Shown: positions 1-13,294, counted from the stretch's first letter. The stretch is 64,000 nt of DNA from Eumeta japonica (GCA_005406025.1 BGZK01000284.1:248001-312000), one strand, 5' to 3'. Notes: generated from the sequence alone by a model not told the origin. Made by a program: numbers and translations.

Positions 1-400
1 TAGACAAATGTAAATACTGACGTTTAATTGAGAAGTGAACAATCACGAAATAATTCTTGATTCGGTGATTGCATATTGTGATCCCGAAGAAACGGTGTAA
101 ACAGCCTGCGGAACCCCGAGCGCCCCTCCCTCGCACCCCCTCTGCGCCCAACGGCACAGTTAATCAAAGCTATTTGATTTGCTAATTACGCGTAACAGCT
201 GCCGCGAGTCGCTTTATGTGATTTCGCTCTCGTCTCGCGTGACGTAAATAAGTTTCAGGCACATACGGGCCCCCGGGGCGACGAGACCCCAGAAGAAGGA
301 GATGGAATTAGTTACCCTAGAACGACGGACGGGACACGGACGCCCTTAGGCTGTGACGGCGAATAAGAGCCAAAGATTTGATTAATTAATTACCCCCTGA
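1..400. other. GC-richer non-coding island
   Basis: No open frame or known repeat is visible. The stretch is richer in G, C and CpG than the DNA after it. It holds an ATCAAAG (TCF/LEF-type) site near 164, TAATTA-type cores near 184 and 385, an E-box CAGCTG near 197 and a TGACGTAA (CRE-like) site near 241. Such a cluster would fit a cis-regulatory module, but short motifs occur by chance and nothing here proves function. Confidence 0.3.
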
Positions 401-2235
401 TTGCTGTTATTTTTGGACCATTTGCGAGTATTCGCTTTGATTAGGACTTGATCTAATAACGAAACCTTTTTTTTTTTGTATTTCGATCTGCAACTTCAAA
501 AGCGGATGTATTACTTTTTCATACGTCGCTTGCACATTTCAACACATCTCAATCTAATAAGCGACGCTTACCGCTAGCTTTTATCGCGATATACGATCGT
601 CCATGAATATTTAGAAACTGATAAGCTGTTTTAGCTGTCTTGATTGATTAATGTTCTATTTTTAATAGCTCGAGCTATATTCAACTTAGTAAATAGGCCA
701 CTAAACAAACTCCATTGAAAATCAAAAAGAAATTAATAATAAATGTTACAGTGAACTAAAACAACTTAAAGATATTATCATGAAATGGATACCAATTAAA
801 AAATAATACTATCACTATGATTTTCAAACAAGTTGCTAGCTTATAAGAACAAATCAGAAAGTTTTTTGGAAAGATGTCTGATATTCTATCTTCAGTGAAA
901 CAGTTAATACTCAATTGACATGTAAAATAAAGCGGATATCCTAAAATTAATCATGATCAACAGTTTCCACAATCTGCGGGTCACACGCCGAAGCACCCGC
1001 TGATGAATAAATCAAAACTTTGAATAGAGGCCCTCAGACCTTTATTCCGGTCTGCAATACACTAAAAGGCCTCTGCAGTCTCAAAGGGATTAATCATACG
1101 GAACATTCGCCGCCCGATTTGCTACGAATGGCACAAGAAATAACGGAATAGATATCGTTATTACGGCATTAATGTTGGAACACTCGACATTTTTAAGATG
1201 AGAATAAGGACCTAGCTATGGGCTGCGATTTTTATGACGTCAAATTGATGTTTATATGCCATAAATGTATACATGCTTGTGTGTCTGTAAAGAGCATTTA
1301 ATATTGAATACTTGAACTAAAAATAGTTACAGATATTTCGATACAATGACGTACTTAACTGATACTTAAGTGTTATTATGAACGCGAAAGTTTGTAAGTA
1401 TACATCGATGTTTGTTGCTCTTTCACGTAAAAACTACTGAATGGATTTCGATGACACCGTACTATAATATATAGCTTACACATCAGAATAACATATAGGT
1501 TATAATTTATAAAGATGTAGTGTCAATTATCCAAAATATAACGATGAATGTCAAGAAGGTAGGAAAAAAATCTGTCATCTGTGAGCTATTCTGGCGGCGC
1601 CGCAAAAACTGATGGAATTACACGTATGTAATGTATTATGGAAATGTTTATCTTAAATAGTCCTACAAAAAAGCCCGCGACACCATATATCTATCTTTTA
1701 TGTGTAAGCCATTATCGCCAAGATAGTGAACCATAAATACAATAATAATTAATTATTTATTTGTAACGCACATTTGATAGTGACACATTGATCCTTATAT
1801 CAAAATAAATACTTTTATCGCACCTGGTGTTTAAAGTAGATAAACTTTGTCTTTTATACTACATCATTTGGACAATTATTTGAATAGCTATGACGATAGA
1901 CAAGCGCGTGCGCGATATTATGGTGCGGTTCGGCTTCAGGGTCAGACCATAAAGGTAGCAGGCATACATTTGAACACGTAATGTTTTTCCTACGGCCAAC
2001 TCTATGTGGCTTGCTCATGCGTTTCTAAATCGCAAAATCTGCATGTTTATACGGACCAAAATAAATCGTTTGACATAGTTTATAGGAGTATATTGCAGTA
2101 GCCACCTGTAACTTTTGCATTACCATCAATCATCATTTACTTCCGTACCTATCTATCCTTACAAACTATTGCGTTAATAATACCTATAATACATAATAGT
2201 GAGATCATCATAAAAAATACTTAGTTTCAATTTAC
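401..2235. other. AT-rich intergenic or intronic DNA, no gene seen
   Basis: Stops are frequent in all frames and no domain, RNA gene or clear repeat boundary could be recognised. A short GCCCGCGAC string near 1672 resembles the reverse of a lepidopteran Helitron end but lacks the terminal CTAG, so it is not called. Confidence 0.5.
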
Positions 2236-2564
2236 ATATATTGCACAATATAATTGTTCGAACACTTATAACTAGAGAATAGTTGGACCGATTTTCATTT
2301 TAATTATAGTGATGTCATGTGTAAACTGAAATGTATAAAAAATCAGTAGGTAAGGATTATGTTTATCTTCCAACAATTTTTAAGCTGTCGCTTTATATTG
2401 CTTTAAAAAACATCAGCCATGTAAATGAAATGGCTACCAATATATAAGGGCTGTAGTTATATCATCAATATGTATAAATTGGCATTATATAACAATTTCC
2501 ATATGACCAAGATCAAAGAATACATTTTATGCCTACGCGGACGGAGCCGCGGGCAAAAGCTAGT
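2236..2564 (+). mobile_element. Helitron-like non-autonomous element
   Basis: The right end has the Helitron signature: a short hairpin (CGCGG at 2536-2540 pairing with CCGCG at 2547-2551), nine bases, then CTAGT at 2560-2564. The preceding GCGGACGGAGCCGCGGGC string closely resembles the very common 3' end of lepidopteran Helitrons. The left part (about 2250-2300: CTTATAACTAGAGAATAG, then GGACCGATTTT) resembles the usual 5' portion of the same family, but the exact start is uncertain. There is no room for a Rep/helicase gene. Family assignment is from memory. Confidence 0.6.
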
Positions 2565-2825
2565 TGAGTTATAAAATTATTAAAAATACAATCTACTGGT
2601 CCCAAAATAAAGTTCAACATATATTTTTATGGCGTAACAACGAAATAACGTCATAGTGTCCTATTCTTTCTCTGATTGGCGATTCAATACATTTAAACTT
2701 TGGTTAATTTTTATAGTTATATGAAAAGGGTCTGTTTATCCTTCATCATTCCACTCACCCTCCATCACCCCACTTCCCCATCTATCACCCCTCTTCAATC
2801 CTCCATCAGAAATTCTATTCCTACT

Positions 2826-2935
2826 CAAGAAGCCGGCAACGCATTAGTGACTTCTGTAGGTGTTCATGGGCAACGGTGACCGCATGCTTTTTCTTGCCTC
2901 TCATGCTCGCTTGCCCTTCGATCTGTGATAAAAAA
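2826..2935 (+). repeat. Fragment of a common lepidopteran dispersed repeat
   Basis: The string AAGAAGCCGGCAACGCATTA followed by GGTGTTCATGGGCAACGGTG matches, from memory, a tail motif seen in very many lepidopteran loci (GCCGGCAACGCA...GTCCATGGGCG). An ACCCTCCATCACCCC-type pyrimidine-rich run lies just upstream (2745-2810). The copy is diverged and carries no coding capacity. Confidence 0.5.
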
Positions 2936-5859
2936 TAATGCCATCGCATTCCGTCTTAAATACAAAAGTTTGAAATGAAAGCTTCGTTTATTATCGAGTC
3001 AGAACCCCGAGCGCATAAATTCAATTCGCATTAAAGCTTTTTCTTTTAATCAGAATATCAATATTGGATTTTTGTGAGATGACCACTACGATTTCAATGG
3101 CATACTATTTATCCTGCGAACGTGAATGTGGCACGTAATGCGATCGGGTCTAGAATATGTATTTATGTAAAGGTATTAAGATCTGATTTGGATTTGAAAT
3201 AGAAATCGCTACAAAATCGGACACAGTAAAAAGTAACGAGAATTATATAATATACCCGAGGATAAGACTAGGACAAAATTTGGTATTGTCCTCTCTTTAA
3301 ATTGTCTAATCCTATTCTTAGAATTGTCTAATATTCTACCTTTTGTATTAAATACTTGTCTAAAAATTATAAATAGAGGAACGAATTAAAATTTTCGTCT
3401 AAGAAAAATTAGCTGCTTATGGTACTCGCTTTTCTTTACGTCTTATGTTTTTATCACACTAAAAATTTCCTACTATTTCGAATGACGCTATTCAAATTCA
3501 CGACTCAAACTGGTATATTGAGCACTATGTTTTAAGAAAGCTCTACTGTATAGGTGAAAATCGTAAAAAATGTGTTTCTCGAGTGCCCACAATGGCAAAT
3601 TTTGTTAAAATTACAGATGTTGCAGCATGGCTTCAAGGCGTAGTGTGCCAATGAGAACTTTCTTCACGGCCTTGAGACGTATAACTAATAAGAATTGCAT
3701 TTGAAAAAGATAATCTTGATGATGTTGTCGAAGTAAGAGTAAGCCGTCGATAAAATATGGTGGACAGTTCTCAAAGATCAATTACTTAAATTCAAATACC
3801 CTAAAAATCTTTTTATTTGGTTCTAGATACCTTCTAGATTGAAAACTGATTGGTACACTGTAGTAGTTTCCAATAAGGAGACTCTAAGTTTTATTTTCAA
3901 TGCTTAATATCCTGAGCAACGTTTTGGAATCTTATTCCGAACTCTCTGTTGCGGACTCGATTCATGAAAATCGGTGAATACGTTGAGTTGAAAATTTTGT
4001 GGTTGTATTCTTCTCTGCTCAGTTTACTTTGTCCAAAAACTCGATAAGTGCTCACTAGAAAAACTAAATATAACGCTACAGTTGTACATATTAATAACCA
4101 GAAAAAAGCTTGATCAACTAAATCCTTATCACGGGATTAACAATAGATAAAATTCTGACGTTCATTCTTAACGTTGAAAAGGTCCCCAAAAAGGTAGCAA
4201 GTATATGTAAAAGTTTCCAGAAATTTAAGAGCAAAGTGAGAACTTTGCTGTGACATAGAGGATTGCATTATACCTGGCTTATCCTTAGGCATCAGCTCTA
4301 AATATATCAGCCTAAGGACGTCGCTTGGCACTATTCACCGTAGGGAATACTCTAAAGCACAATGCTGTGTCGGCGAAATGGCTAGATGCCGTGGAAGCCG
4401 TGCATTTAACATTTTTCCTCATGCATTTCTGCGCTTTCTAACAGTCAGAGATGTTGGAGCTACACAAAGAGACAGAGAGGATAAAAAGGGATAAAAACGG
4501 ACTAGAACATCTGTAGTTAATCTAAATTATCGCTGTAAATGCTAACTGCTACAAAAACCTATAAATTCCTAACTCACATAGCTTAGTTAGTTTAGGTCGA
4601 TCAATGATGCCTATGGTTGGCGACTGTCGTAAATGAAGAAAAATATCGATATGAAGTATATGGCGGTAATTTAGGAAGAATGGCGATATATAAGTAGGAT
4701 GAAATTACCAAATGTTTTTTCTCGCCGTGCAACAGGCGTTTAAAGTTCTCTTAAATGTTAAGATGGCTGGCCGGCACCAAACCTTACGGATCACGGCGAG
4801 TTCATCCAGTATATTCATCGGTTTTAGAGGAAGAGCTCGCCGAACTACATCAGTGACTTCACAAAGATTTACGATGTACTACACGTTCGAAAAAAGCACG
4901 ACACCGACAGAGACCAAGGGGTTCATTTATTCCAGGACAGACAAAATTTCTTCTAGATTATAGAAGATAATGAAAAAGTTAATTCATTTTTTTTCCTTTA
5001 TGAGAGTTTTCCAAGAGCTGTTGCACGTTAAATACATAGATGCAGAAAAGGGATGGTTTTAAATAATTAAGTAAATACGAACACATGCTAAAAATAAAAT
5101 ACGTAATTACATATACGTTGAAAGTGTGTACAAAAGTAAACAGGGATTGGGGTATGTAAATAAATGGAAATGCTGAAATTGCCTAAAATAGATGTATGTA
5201 TAAGCACAATAAATTTTTAATAATAAGAATTAGAAGAAGATACAAATACAATTCGTAATGAAATAAAAAGGTTTAATGTCTAAAAGTTAAAATGGATTGT
5301 AGGCATCGCAGCTCACAGATTTTAATGAAATATAAAGACAACACTAATGTATACTCATTAAGAATTACTTATAGGTAATTCACAAAACAAAACGTTATCG
5401 ACTTGTTGTTTGGAAGAGCAAACGAAACAAAGTCTTTTTAAAAAAGAGAATTTCAGTAAGTTTTGATTGCACAATGAAAGAAAAAAATCGTATGTACACA
5501 TACAAATTTTCGAAAAAGGACCATTATTTTGCTATACGCGTTCTAATAAAATTATTGTGTACACACCAATGAATTTATTACTTTTTTGTTAAATGCACGA
5601 ATGGTATTTCTTGCATTAAATTTACTTCTCATAATAGTCCTTATGAAAAAGATGTTGCGGTCGCGGTCGTTTCGTATGACACAATTTCCGTTTAGAACCA
5701 CAGCTCCAATCTAATTCTGAACAAACAATAACGCGCGCACGAGACAGATAAAACGACAGCTAACGAATAATGAAAAAAATTCGACTGAAATATTCCGCGA
5801 AAGTATAATTTGAAAGTTTCAAAGGTTTTAAGACGTTACTCCTCTTTGTTCGGGATCAA
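2936..5859. other. AT-rich DNA, no gene seen
   Basis: Two modest open frames (64 codons minus at 4137-4331; 83 codons plus at 4712-4963) were read for domains and show none. Their flanks have stops in all frames and no convincing splice context. The GC-richer piece at 4340-4460 and 4740-4930 could be an old repeat, but I recognise no transposase. Confidence 0.45.
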
Positions 5860-6070
5860 ATCCAATTTGGTCGTATCTCCGCGACGTTTAAATGTCAAAG
5901 GCGGCCATTTTGAGACGCCATCTTAATTGCGCTGCTTCCGGCCGGTAATGCTCGCGACGGTAGTCATTTTTAAATTACTAAATTCATCGGATTCGACGCT
6001 TAAATTAAAATGCATATATATTATATCGTTTGCTTCCCACTGCGCTCGAGTCGGTTGGCTGGAATAGTCT
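5860..6070. promoter_or_regulatory. Candidate regulatory island with paired GCCAT motifs
   Basis: A GC-richer island contains GCCATTTTGA at 5904-5913 and GCCATCTT at 5917-5924, 13 bases apart in the same orientation. GCCAT is the core of Pho/YY1 sites, which in insects occur in Polycomb response elements. Homeodomain-like AATT cores lie nearby. The motif reading is direct; the regulatory role is inference. Confidence 0.25.
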
Positions 6071-6719
6071 GACAGGAATCTATCGCCTATTGTGTAAAAC
6101 AAGGCACAAACTTAGAAACATTATTCAAAGATATATGTACACACAATAACTTAGCGTAGTGATTTTGACTCCAAACAGATAACCCATGCTCAGTAATTGT
6201 ACGTTAATTGGTTTGTCCTAAATTTATGTTTGTTTTCAGAGTGGTATCTTATCAAATGAAAATATAAAACATGTATTTTCAAGACCATTGGACGTAATTT
6301 AAGATTTAGATGTCATTCTTAATACAAAGATTGACCTTTTTATACCAACTTGTGTTAATGACATCGACAAGCAAACAAATTGTTCTCAAAAATATCAAGT
6401 AATAGTTTCAAATACACAGAACGCCAGGCATACCGAGTGCTGTGTAATTAAAAAGCATATTAATTGCTACGCCATTTAAAATAATTGAAACCGTTAATTT
6501 ACCAATTGTAATGGCACAAACATACTAATTAAAAACAGTCTGAAGTGTTAATGAAGCTACGTTCATATTGCTCCGATTCTTTCTCTTTATTAATTTAATG
6601 CTACATCGAAACCTGACACACCTATATTTAAATTAATTTAAAACTGAAATATTTTTATTTTCAGACTATTTTGGAGTAGTGGCTGAACTAAAATCAAATG
6701 AAATTGTAATTTTTACACC
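6071..6719. other. AT-rich DNA, no gene seen
   Basis: No open frame, known repeat or RNA gene was recognised. Confidence 0.5.
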
Positions 6720-7480
6720 GTAGTCTCTGAAAAAAGGGAGGCGCCGCCGAGATGGACACGCGCTCGGGCGCCGAGGCGATCCGGCGATCCGCTTCTCCAG
6801 TTTTGCTGAGAGACCATAAAAAATGTCACAACTTAAAAGCTCCCGAGACGCTCCATTACCTGAATATTAATAAGGCCCTCCATCGATTTTCTTAGCGCTA
6901 AGATCGCGAAACGCCAGCGCCCCGCGGCGGGCGGACGCGTCCGCTCGCTGCGAGCGAAATTAAGTATTGTGTTGTATCCGTTACGCCGGATTTCGCTATA
7001 AATTGGGAGAATAAATTTCGTCGTCTCCGCGGGAATAAATAACAGGCGCGCCGTTTGCGGGCCGCGGCCGCGCCGGCGCCCTGCGACAATGCGCCGTAGG
7101 GCGCCGGGCGAAGGGCGGCTTTCGCGGCACCGGCCGGGTACGAGGATATAATTGCAGCCGTTTGACCCTAGTGCCGCGATTCCGATTCGAATCCGGCGGA
7201 TTCTTTACCTTTTCCTTTTATGTAAACTTCCGAGGGATCCGGCCTAAGGAAAGATTCGTTTCGCGGAATGTATTGAACAATAATATCGTTACGGGTAGTT
7301 ATCGGTCGGAGGACTCGGTAATGTAATCGGCCGGGCGACTGCGGGCGGACGCGCGCGTCTAAAAGCACCTCTACACCATCGCGCATCGTGGTCGATTGTT
7401 GGTAATCGCGTTATGGCCCGCGGTTGTCGCCATCATTATGCGCAATCGACTACACAATTGCCAATGTTCAGTTGAGGCAC
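6720..7480. promoter_or_regulatory. GC/CpG-rich island, candidate cis-regulatory module
   Basis: This is the most GC- and CpG-rich block of the window and is free of recognisable repeats. Open frames of 63 and 72 codons on the minus strand (6898-7089, 7168-7386) are Arg/Ala/Gly-rich and look like by-products of GC content. AT-core sites are embedded in the GC background: ACCATAAAAAATG near 6813, GAATAAATTTCG near 7010, GGGAATAAATAAC near 7030 and GCCATCATTATG near 7429. TTTATGG/CCATAAA-type sites suit AbdB/Caudal-class homeodomains. A promoter or first exon of an unseen transcript cannot be excluded. Confidence 0.3.
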
Positions 7481-7879
7481 TGTCTACATGAAAGATGAAC
7501 GTCGAATTGGTTGGGGCAGCTGCTATTTGTATTTTGAGTGCATATAGATATTATGTAAATCTGCATTCTCGTAGACTAATTAAGAACCAAAGAAGACAAA
7601 TAAAATGGTAAATATTGACTATTCATTGTAGGAGAACAACGTACAACGCAATTTATAAGTATTTAATATATTTTAAATTAGTAGTTCGTTCAGTGAAGCA
7701 AAAGGGATAGGCAAAGATCGTACCATGCGTAAATTCATAGTCACTTCTAGGTAATGAAGCCTCTAAATAATTTGAAATGATAATAATAACAATAATTTAT
7801 TTTATAAATGTTTTATTTATAAATGTAGAAATCTTATCGAGTTTTATTTTTTGCCAGTAAATTCTATTCCCTTCTGCAG
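7481..7879. other. AT-rich DNA, no gene seen
   Basis: Nothing recognisable apart from short AATAATAA runs near 7780. Confidence 0.5.
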
Positions 7880-8095
7880 ACGTGTTATTTATACAGCGGT
7901 CAATCGCGCACTGAGAGTTCGGCAATCGTGTAGATGTGCGCCCGCAAATACGCTCAATTCACTTTGATGTTTGCTCGGAAACCGAAAACTCGACCATCAT
8001 CGACGATCGCCCTAATCATGGCCTACTACACGAAATTGTGTCCTCTACACGATGGTAATTGTCGAGGATTGACAATTATGGGCGATGGTGAAGAG
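7880..8095. promoter_or_regulatory. Candidate regulatory block with inverted motifs
   Basis: A GC-richer block has AATTGTC (8057-8063) facing GACAATT (8071-8077), a perfect 7-base inverted repeat over TAATTG homeodomain cores. An outer imperfect inverted pair, GATCGCCCTAAT near 8004 and ATTATGGGCGATGG near 8075, surrounds it. Symmetric homeodomain-type sites could bind dimers. Function is inference only. Confidence 0.25.
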
Positions 8096-9651
8096 GAGGC
8101 ATAAGATGCTGTACCAACGCTTTATATTGGCATTACTTGTTCTTATAATGTATTAGTACAATGTCTCTATTATTTACATTTAATTAAATCACTTTAAGTT
8201 TATAATCGCTTTTAGTTACCAAGGAATCTTAATTTATAATTATGCTGTTGTAACAATTATGTATAATTAAAATAATCATCAAGATTAAATGTTGCATTCT
8301 TTTTTTATGAAAACGAAAATGTTAAAATTTGGAAGTACTAATTTTACTATCCCGAGGTTTTTGTTGAGCCAAAGCCCTGCAATACCTGACTTTTGTTCCG
8401 GTCAATGCTATAAACGTAACATATAAAAATTGAATAAAAATCAAACAATACATTATAAAAACTAAATAATTTGCTTAATATTTAATTTAAATTTATTTAC
8501 CTATTGATTGCCTGTAGATAGTATTGTCGTCAAAAATTAAACATTAGTTGCAGAAAACTGATCTTCACCAACGGAAGGAATATACATAGTTTACGATTCG
8601 TCTTCGAAAACCACAAGGAAAATTCTTTTGCTCAAAATCTCGATGAAACTATCATTTCACATTGCGTGCTTGCTCAATGAAGTATCATTATCGTGGTTTG
8701 CATCTCTATATGACGTTATTATATTTCGATTGGCTCAGTCATACATCTTCACGAATCGAATCATTTGAATTTCCTCAAGCAGTGAATTCTCTGTTTTCTT
8801 ATTTACGTTCTCATTATTAGGAGTCACCGCGAGGTCTTCATTCGATATTAGACGTTGCTCTGGCTGCGCTCATAGCTTTAATCATACGCCACCGTCTGCT
8901 GATGATACGATGATGATTTGTGAGGTGATGAACAGTAAAGCAAGTAAAACGCTATTCGTTTTCGGATTCAAAGGATAACACACAAACGCAAAACACTTAT
9001 CAATTAATTTTCACAGGTCATTACCCACATAAGGTTGTCTTTTTGTCACATCGCATCACTAAGACTAACGGTACGGGAAACGTATTGTGTAATTTTATAG
9101 CCACATTATTATCGACCCGGAACGAAAACCAACAAGGGCAACCGCTTTAGTCAATATATTAGTATTCAAAAAGTGTCACCCCCTTTGCACATATTTACGC
9201 TGCGTGACTTGTGCGCTTCCAAACATCTCCTAAGCGCTTCTTAGGATTCCGTATTTATAGATAACGTAAAATTTTGTTATGAGTTTTGGTTTGATTCTGC
9301 TTGGTACCTAATTAAATAAAACCTGTAAAAGCTTTACGTAAAAATTATTGTTTTAAGTAACGTTTGCCTGAGGCTTCGCTCACATATGCATAGAAGAAAT
9401 TCTTACAACTTTTATATAATTCTTAATTTAGTTTAGTCCCAATTCTGAACTCAATTATAGATTCATTTTGGATATTGATCCCGGTCTCGCTCTCCATTCT
9501 GATCCCAGTACATATGTTGATTTTGATTTTTCTCATCGATTTCGCTATTAGAAATAATAAATAGGTAAAATTTTATAGAATTTGTTCTTGTCACTCGAAT
9601 AAAACAGTAAAAGTCAATAATAATTGAATATAGCTTAAAATGTTAGCCAAA
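8096..9651. other. AT-rich DNA, no gene seen
   Basis: All frames are closed. GC-slightly-richer text at 8780-9240 shows no domain or repeat I can name. Confidence 0.5.
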
Positions 9652-9724
9652 CTATAATAATAATAAAGCCCTTTATACCGATAATTAGTAGTAGCGAAAA
9701 TGAGTGTATATAAATTGACAAAAT

Positions 9725-12490
9725 GTCCCTACTATCGGTGTGCCTCTTGGTATAGGCCTCCTCTAGTGATTTTCACTGCAATCTGTCCTGTGCTACCCTG
9801 GCCCACAGATGACTGGCTGTCATTTTGATGTCGTTCATCCATCTCCTTCTCTGACGTCGGTAACTCCTATTACCATATTTTGGGTACCATTTGGTTGCTG
9901 CCTTGCTCCATTTTCCTCTGTATCTCGTATTGTATGGCCTGTCCTTCTCCATTTCTGCTGGTCTATTTGGATTAGAATGTCCGTAAGCTTAGTTCTCTTT
10001 CTGAGATCATAAATTCTAACTCTGTCTTGCCATTTACACCCAACCATGCTTCACTCCATTGCTTTTTGACATTTTTCCAGCTTTCTCTTAGGGTTTTGAT
10101 AAGTGACCATGTTTTACACTCATAGGTTAGGCATGAGATGATGCATATGTTGAAGGTTTTTTTTTTCATTGCCATGTTCAGGTCTTGAGATTTCATTGTT
10201 TCTTTAAGAGACGAGTATTTCTTTCATTCATTGGCAATTCTTATGTATATTTTTTTTGTGGGTTGATCACTAGGAGAAATTAGCTGATATGTGTATTTTT
10301 CAACGAATTCAAGGGTTTCTTGATTTATACCTATATTTGTTTTAGTGAAATTAATCATTAGTTTGGTCTTACTTGGATTCATTTCTAATCCTACTTTCTT
10401 GTTTTTTGCGTTAAGACCTCGAATTTTTTTTTTCATATGTTCCGGCTTCTCTTCAAAGAGGAACAAACCATTACCAAATTTTAGGTGGTTCAATTTTGAC
10501 CCATTTATGTTGAGACCAAACTTTCCCAGTTTAGGTTGCGGAAAATGCTCTCGAGAACTGCTGAATCCCTCTGCCTGACTCCTCTTTGTATGTCGAATTT
10601 GGTACCCAGTATTTCTTATTACACTTAGATTATTACAGCTTGGCTGTTAGCATAAATTATTTTTAGTATAATTATGTAGATATTCTTGATAGATAGATAG
10701 ATCTTGGTATTCCTTGTTGCTTTAGGATATTCCATATGTACTTGTGATTCAAGCTATGCAAAATAGTCAAGAAACGCAATGTACACTTTTTTGTGTACAA
10801 GTACTGAATGAATCCACTTTTTATACTTAATCTATACTTGGGAAACCTTTTCTGAATCCTGCTTGTTCAGCTGGTTGTTGACCGTCTAACATGGGCTCAT
10901 TCTATTTAGTATGATCTTCGCAAATACCTTATAGACATTAGACATCAGGCTTAACATCAGGCTTATTGGTCTGTAGTTTTCTACGTCCTATTTGTCGCCT
11001 TATTTGTGTATCAGAATGATATATGATTGAGCTCATTGTTCGGGAATACGGTTGCCTGGCAGAATTTTGTTAAATATGTGTGCAAGAAAAGGGGTTATAG
11101 CCTTTATAATTCCTATGAGCAGCTCATTCGTAATTTTGTTCGGACTTGGCGATTTCACATTCTTTTAGATCTTGATTGCGTTCTCAACTTCGCTTAATAA
11201 AATTTCTGGCACCGTTTCTAGCGGCGCTTCTAAAGTTCGTTGAGTGTCTGTATTAGGATATTGATCTTTATGTGGTTTCTTGCTTTCCTACAATTTTTAT
11301 AGAAATTAGTAGCTAAGTGGCTAATTTTTTTGCGTTGCGTTATAATTTCTTCTTTTCTTTCGAGATTTGGTATAATTTTTAATATGATATGGTATGGTTC
11401 TTAATATGATATTCTATAATTTTGAGCTTTTTAGCTTCTCGGTCCTTTCTGATGCTTTCTTTAATTTTTTTGCTTATTTTTGTAATTGCTGTAATGTTTT
11501 TTTTCTTTCTTCCATTTAATATGAGTTCTCTCTTGTTGTTGATGAGTTGTAAGGTATGGTTGCTTTGTTGATATTTATGAACATTCTGATTTCTGTTTGA
11601 AGTAAATTGGCTTGCCAATTTTTTTTAGGGTTTGCTATTTCAGCATAACATCTGTGGCATCATTTAATAACTGTCAATCAAATTCTAAAGGTATGATTTA
11701 GTGTCTTGTGTAAGATTTTGATTGATTGTTTCCATGGGTTATATATCTCCTTGGCAGTTTTGCTGGGGTTTTCTTAAGAAAGCTGCTTACCATTCGGTAA
11801 TTTGTGTTAAACTTTAATTTCGTTATAACAATTGTGTCAGTAAAAGCTTTTAGTTGATTTGTTATAATATAGTTATCTCATTCTCGTATTTTCTATCAGA
11901 AGAGATCCAAGTCCATCTGTTCTTAGCCTTTTTCTTATGTATTGAATTCAATACAGTGAAATGCTCCATTAGAAATTCGACCAGATTTTGGCCATTGCAG
12001 CTTTTTTTGTCATAACCAAATGGGCTAAGAACATATTCGCAGCTACTTTGCCTTGCACCAACCTGCGTATTAAAATCTCCCATTAGAATAATGTGTTTAT
12101 TTATGTATTTGTTTATTACTTGTGACAGGTCTTCATAAAATAAATCTAGTATTGATTATTCAGCTTGTTCTGTTGGTGCATGTACTTGTATCACCGATCA
12201 AGACTTTTTATAGTACGGTTATTTTATATTTAGTATGACTAGTCTTTATGATAATCCTATTACTTCTTCTATATATTGTTTCAAATACTTTTTTAATACA
12301 AAACCTACTCCATATTACCCTGCCATTTTGCCTTTCTTGTATAGAGTGTATTTATCACGTTCTTCAATTTTTTTATCCAGTCTTTCCATTTTACTAATAC
12401 CTAGTATGTCTTAATGGGTATTATTTAATACTAATAGGCTTTCAGAATTTCTGAGGGTTCTAGTCTTCAATGTTGCGAAGTTGTATATCT
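9725..12490 (-). pseudogene. RTE LINE ORF2 remnant: endonuclease and reverse transcriptase
   Basis: Endonuclease pieces: YNFATLKTRTLRNSESLLVL near 12490-12430 (N-terminal strand) and, at 12083-11862, MGDFNTQVG with NRWTWISSDRKYENEI, the GDFN and WTSPDG..N-type motifs of this fold. Reverse transcriptase pieces: KSPSPNKITNELL near 11160, DVENYRPISLM near 10990 (with a short local duplication), RGVRQRDS near 10590 where the following residues are deleted, and LKFGNGLFLFEE near 10480. The catalytic FADD/YADD box has become FGNG, so both active-site aspartates are lost. KVGLEMNPSKTKLMI and the C-terminal KWRRTGHTIRD follow. Stops and shifts occur throughout. Confidence 0.85.
10690..10703. repeat. 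Short GATA microsatellite
   Basis: A run of GATAGATAGATAGA lies inside the dead LINE, probably grown after insertion. Confidence 0.6.
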
Positions 12491-12599
12491 TGCATCTTTT
12501 TTCTAGAAAGGGGTGGTCCAATTCTTCTGCGGGGACCAGCCGTATTGGGGAATATTCCGCTTGTCGCATGACCACATAAACTTGTTGCATAAACACAAA

Positions 12600-13294
12600 A
12601 AAGTATTCGCTTTTTTGTGTGTGTCCGGTTCTCGGGTTATTATTGTTTTCTGTAAGCAGTTTCGCCCGAGAGTGAGTATGATCTATTTCGAATTTGCTGA
12701 AATGCATTCAACTTTTTCACTTTCTTCTCTTTTTTCTGTACACTTTGCGAGCTTAGGGTCTCTGATATTTTCCTTTCACCATCCTCTTTAGTATTAGCTA
12801 GTTTACTTGTTTTATTTCTTTGTTGTGCTTCTTTGGTTAAATTTCGTGTGATGTAGGTGCCAGTTTTCATTTTTTTCTTATTTTTCAAGATTTGGATTTT
12901 CTTATGTAGTATTGTAGTTGTAAGTAAAATTGGTCTGATCTTCCATCTATATTTGTTTTCTTCCCCAGTCTAAGAGTTCTGTCGATTTCGCCTTTCTCGA
13001 TCTGGTCATCGATTGCGGATAAGACAGTTGTAATTAAGGCTGTCAAATCGTAATGTTTTTCCTCTATCGACTTTGGTATTCCATGTATAAGTACGTTGTT
13101 TCGCTTACTATTTGATTTGAGAGCTTCAATTTTTTATTTAATCTCTCCACTTCATTTTTCAACTTTTCGTTTTCTTCAACGAGTGGTTTCATTTTTTTAT
13201 CTACTTTCCGAAGTATATTTGAGCTTGTATTCTTTGTAATTGTCTTTGTTTGAATATCCATTTTTTCTGTAATTAACTCTAAAAGCAGCGACAT
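12600..13294 (-). pseudogene. RTE LINE ORF1 remnant (coiled-coil, nucleic-acid binding)
   Basis: The minus-strand frame 13294-13064 starts MSLLLELITEKM and continues with a heptad-rich, Lys/Glu-rich helix (EENEKLKNEVERLNKKLKL), a leucine-zipper-like coiled coil as in ORF1 proteins of this LINE group. Beyond a frameshift the reading continues as NNVLIHGIPKSIEEK and EIDRTLRLGKKTN near 13100-12960, again typical of ORF1, then as a basic Lys/Arg-rich tail in the frame 12888-12640. In living elements this protein is thought to coat the RNA. Here it is broken by at least two frameshifts. It lies just upstream of the endonuclease, as expected. Confidence 0.7.

Noticed and set aside
4712..4963. 83-codon plus frame in a GC-richer patch
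   Set aside because: No domain, no flanking splice sites and no repeat match in either strand.
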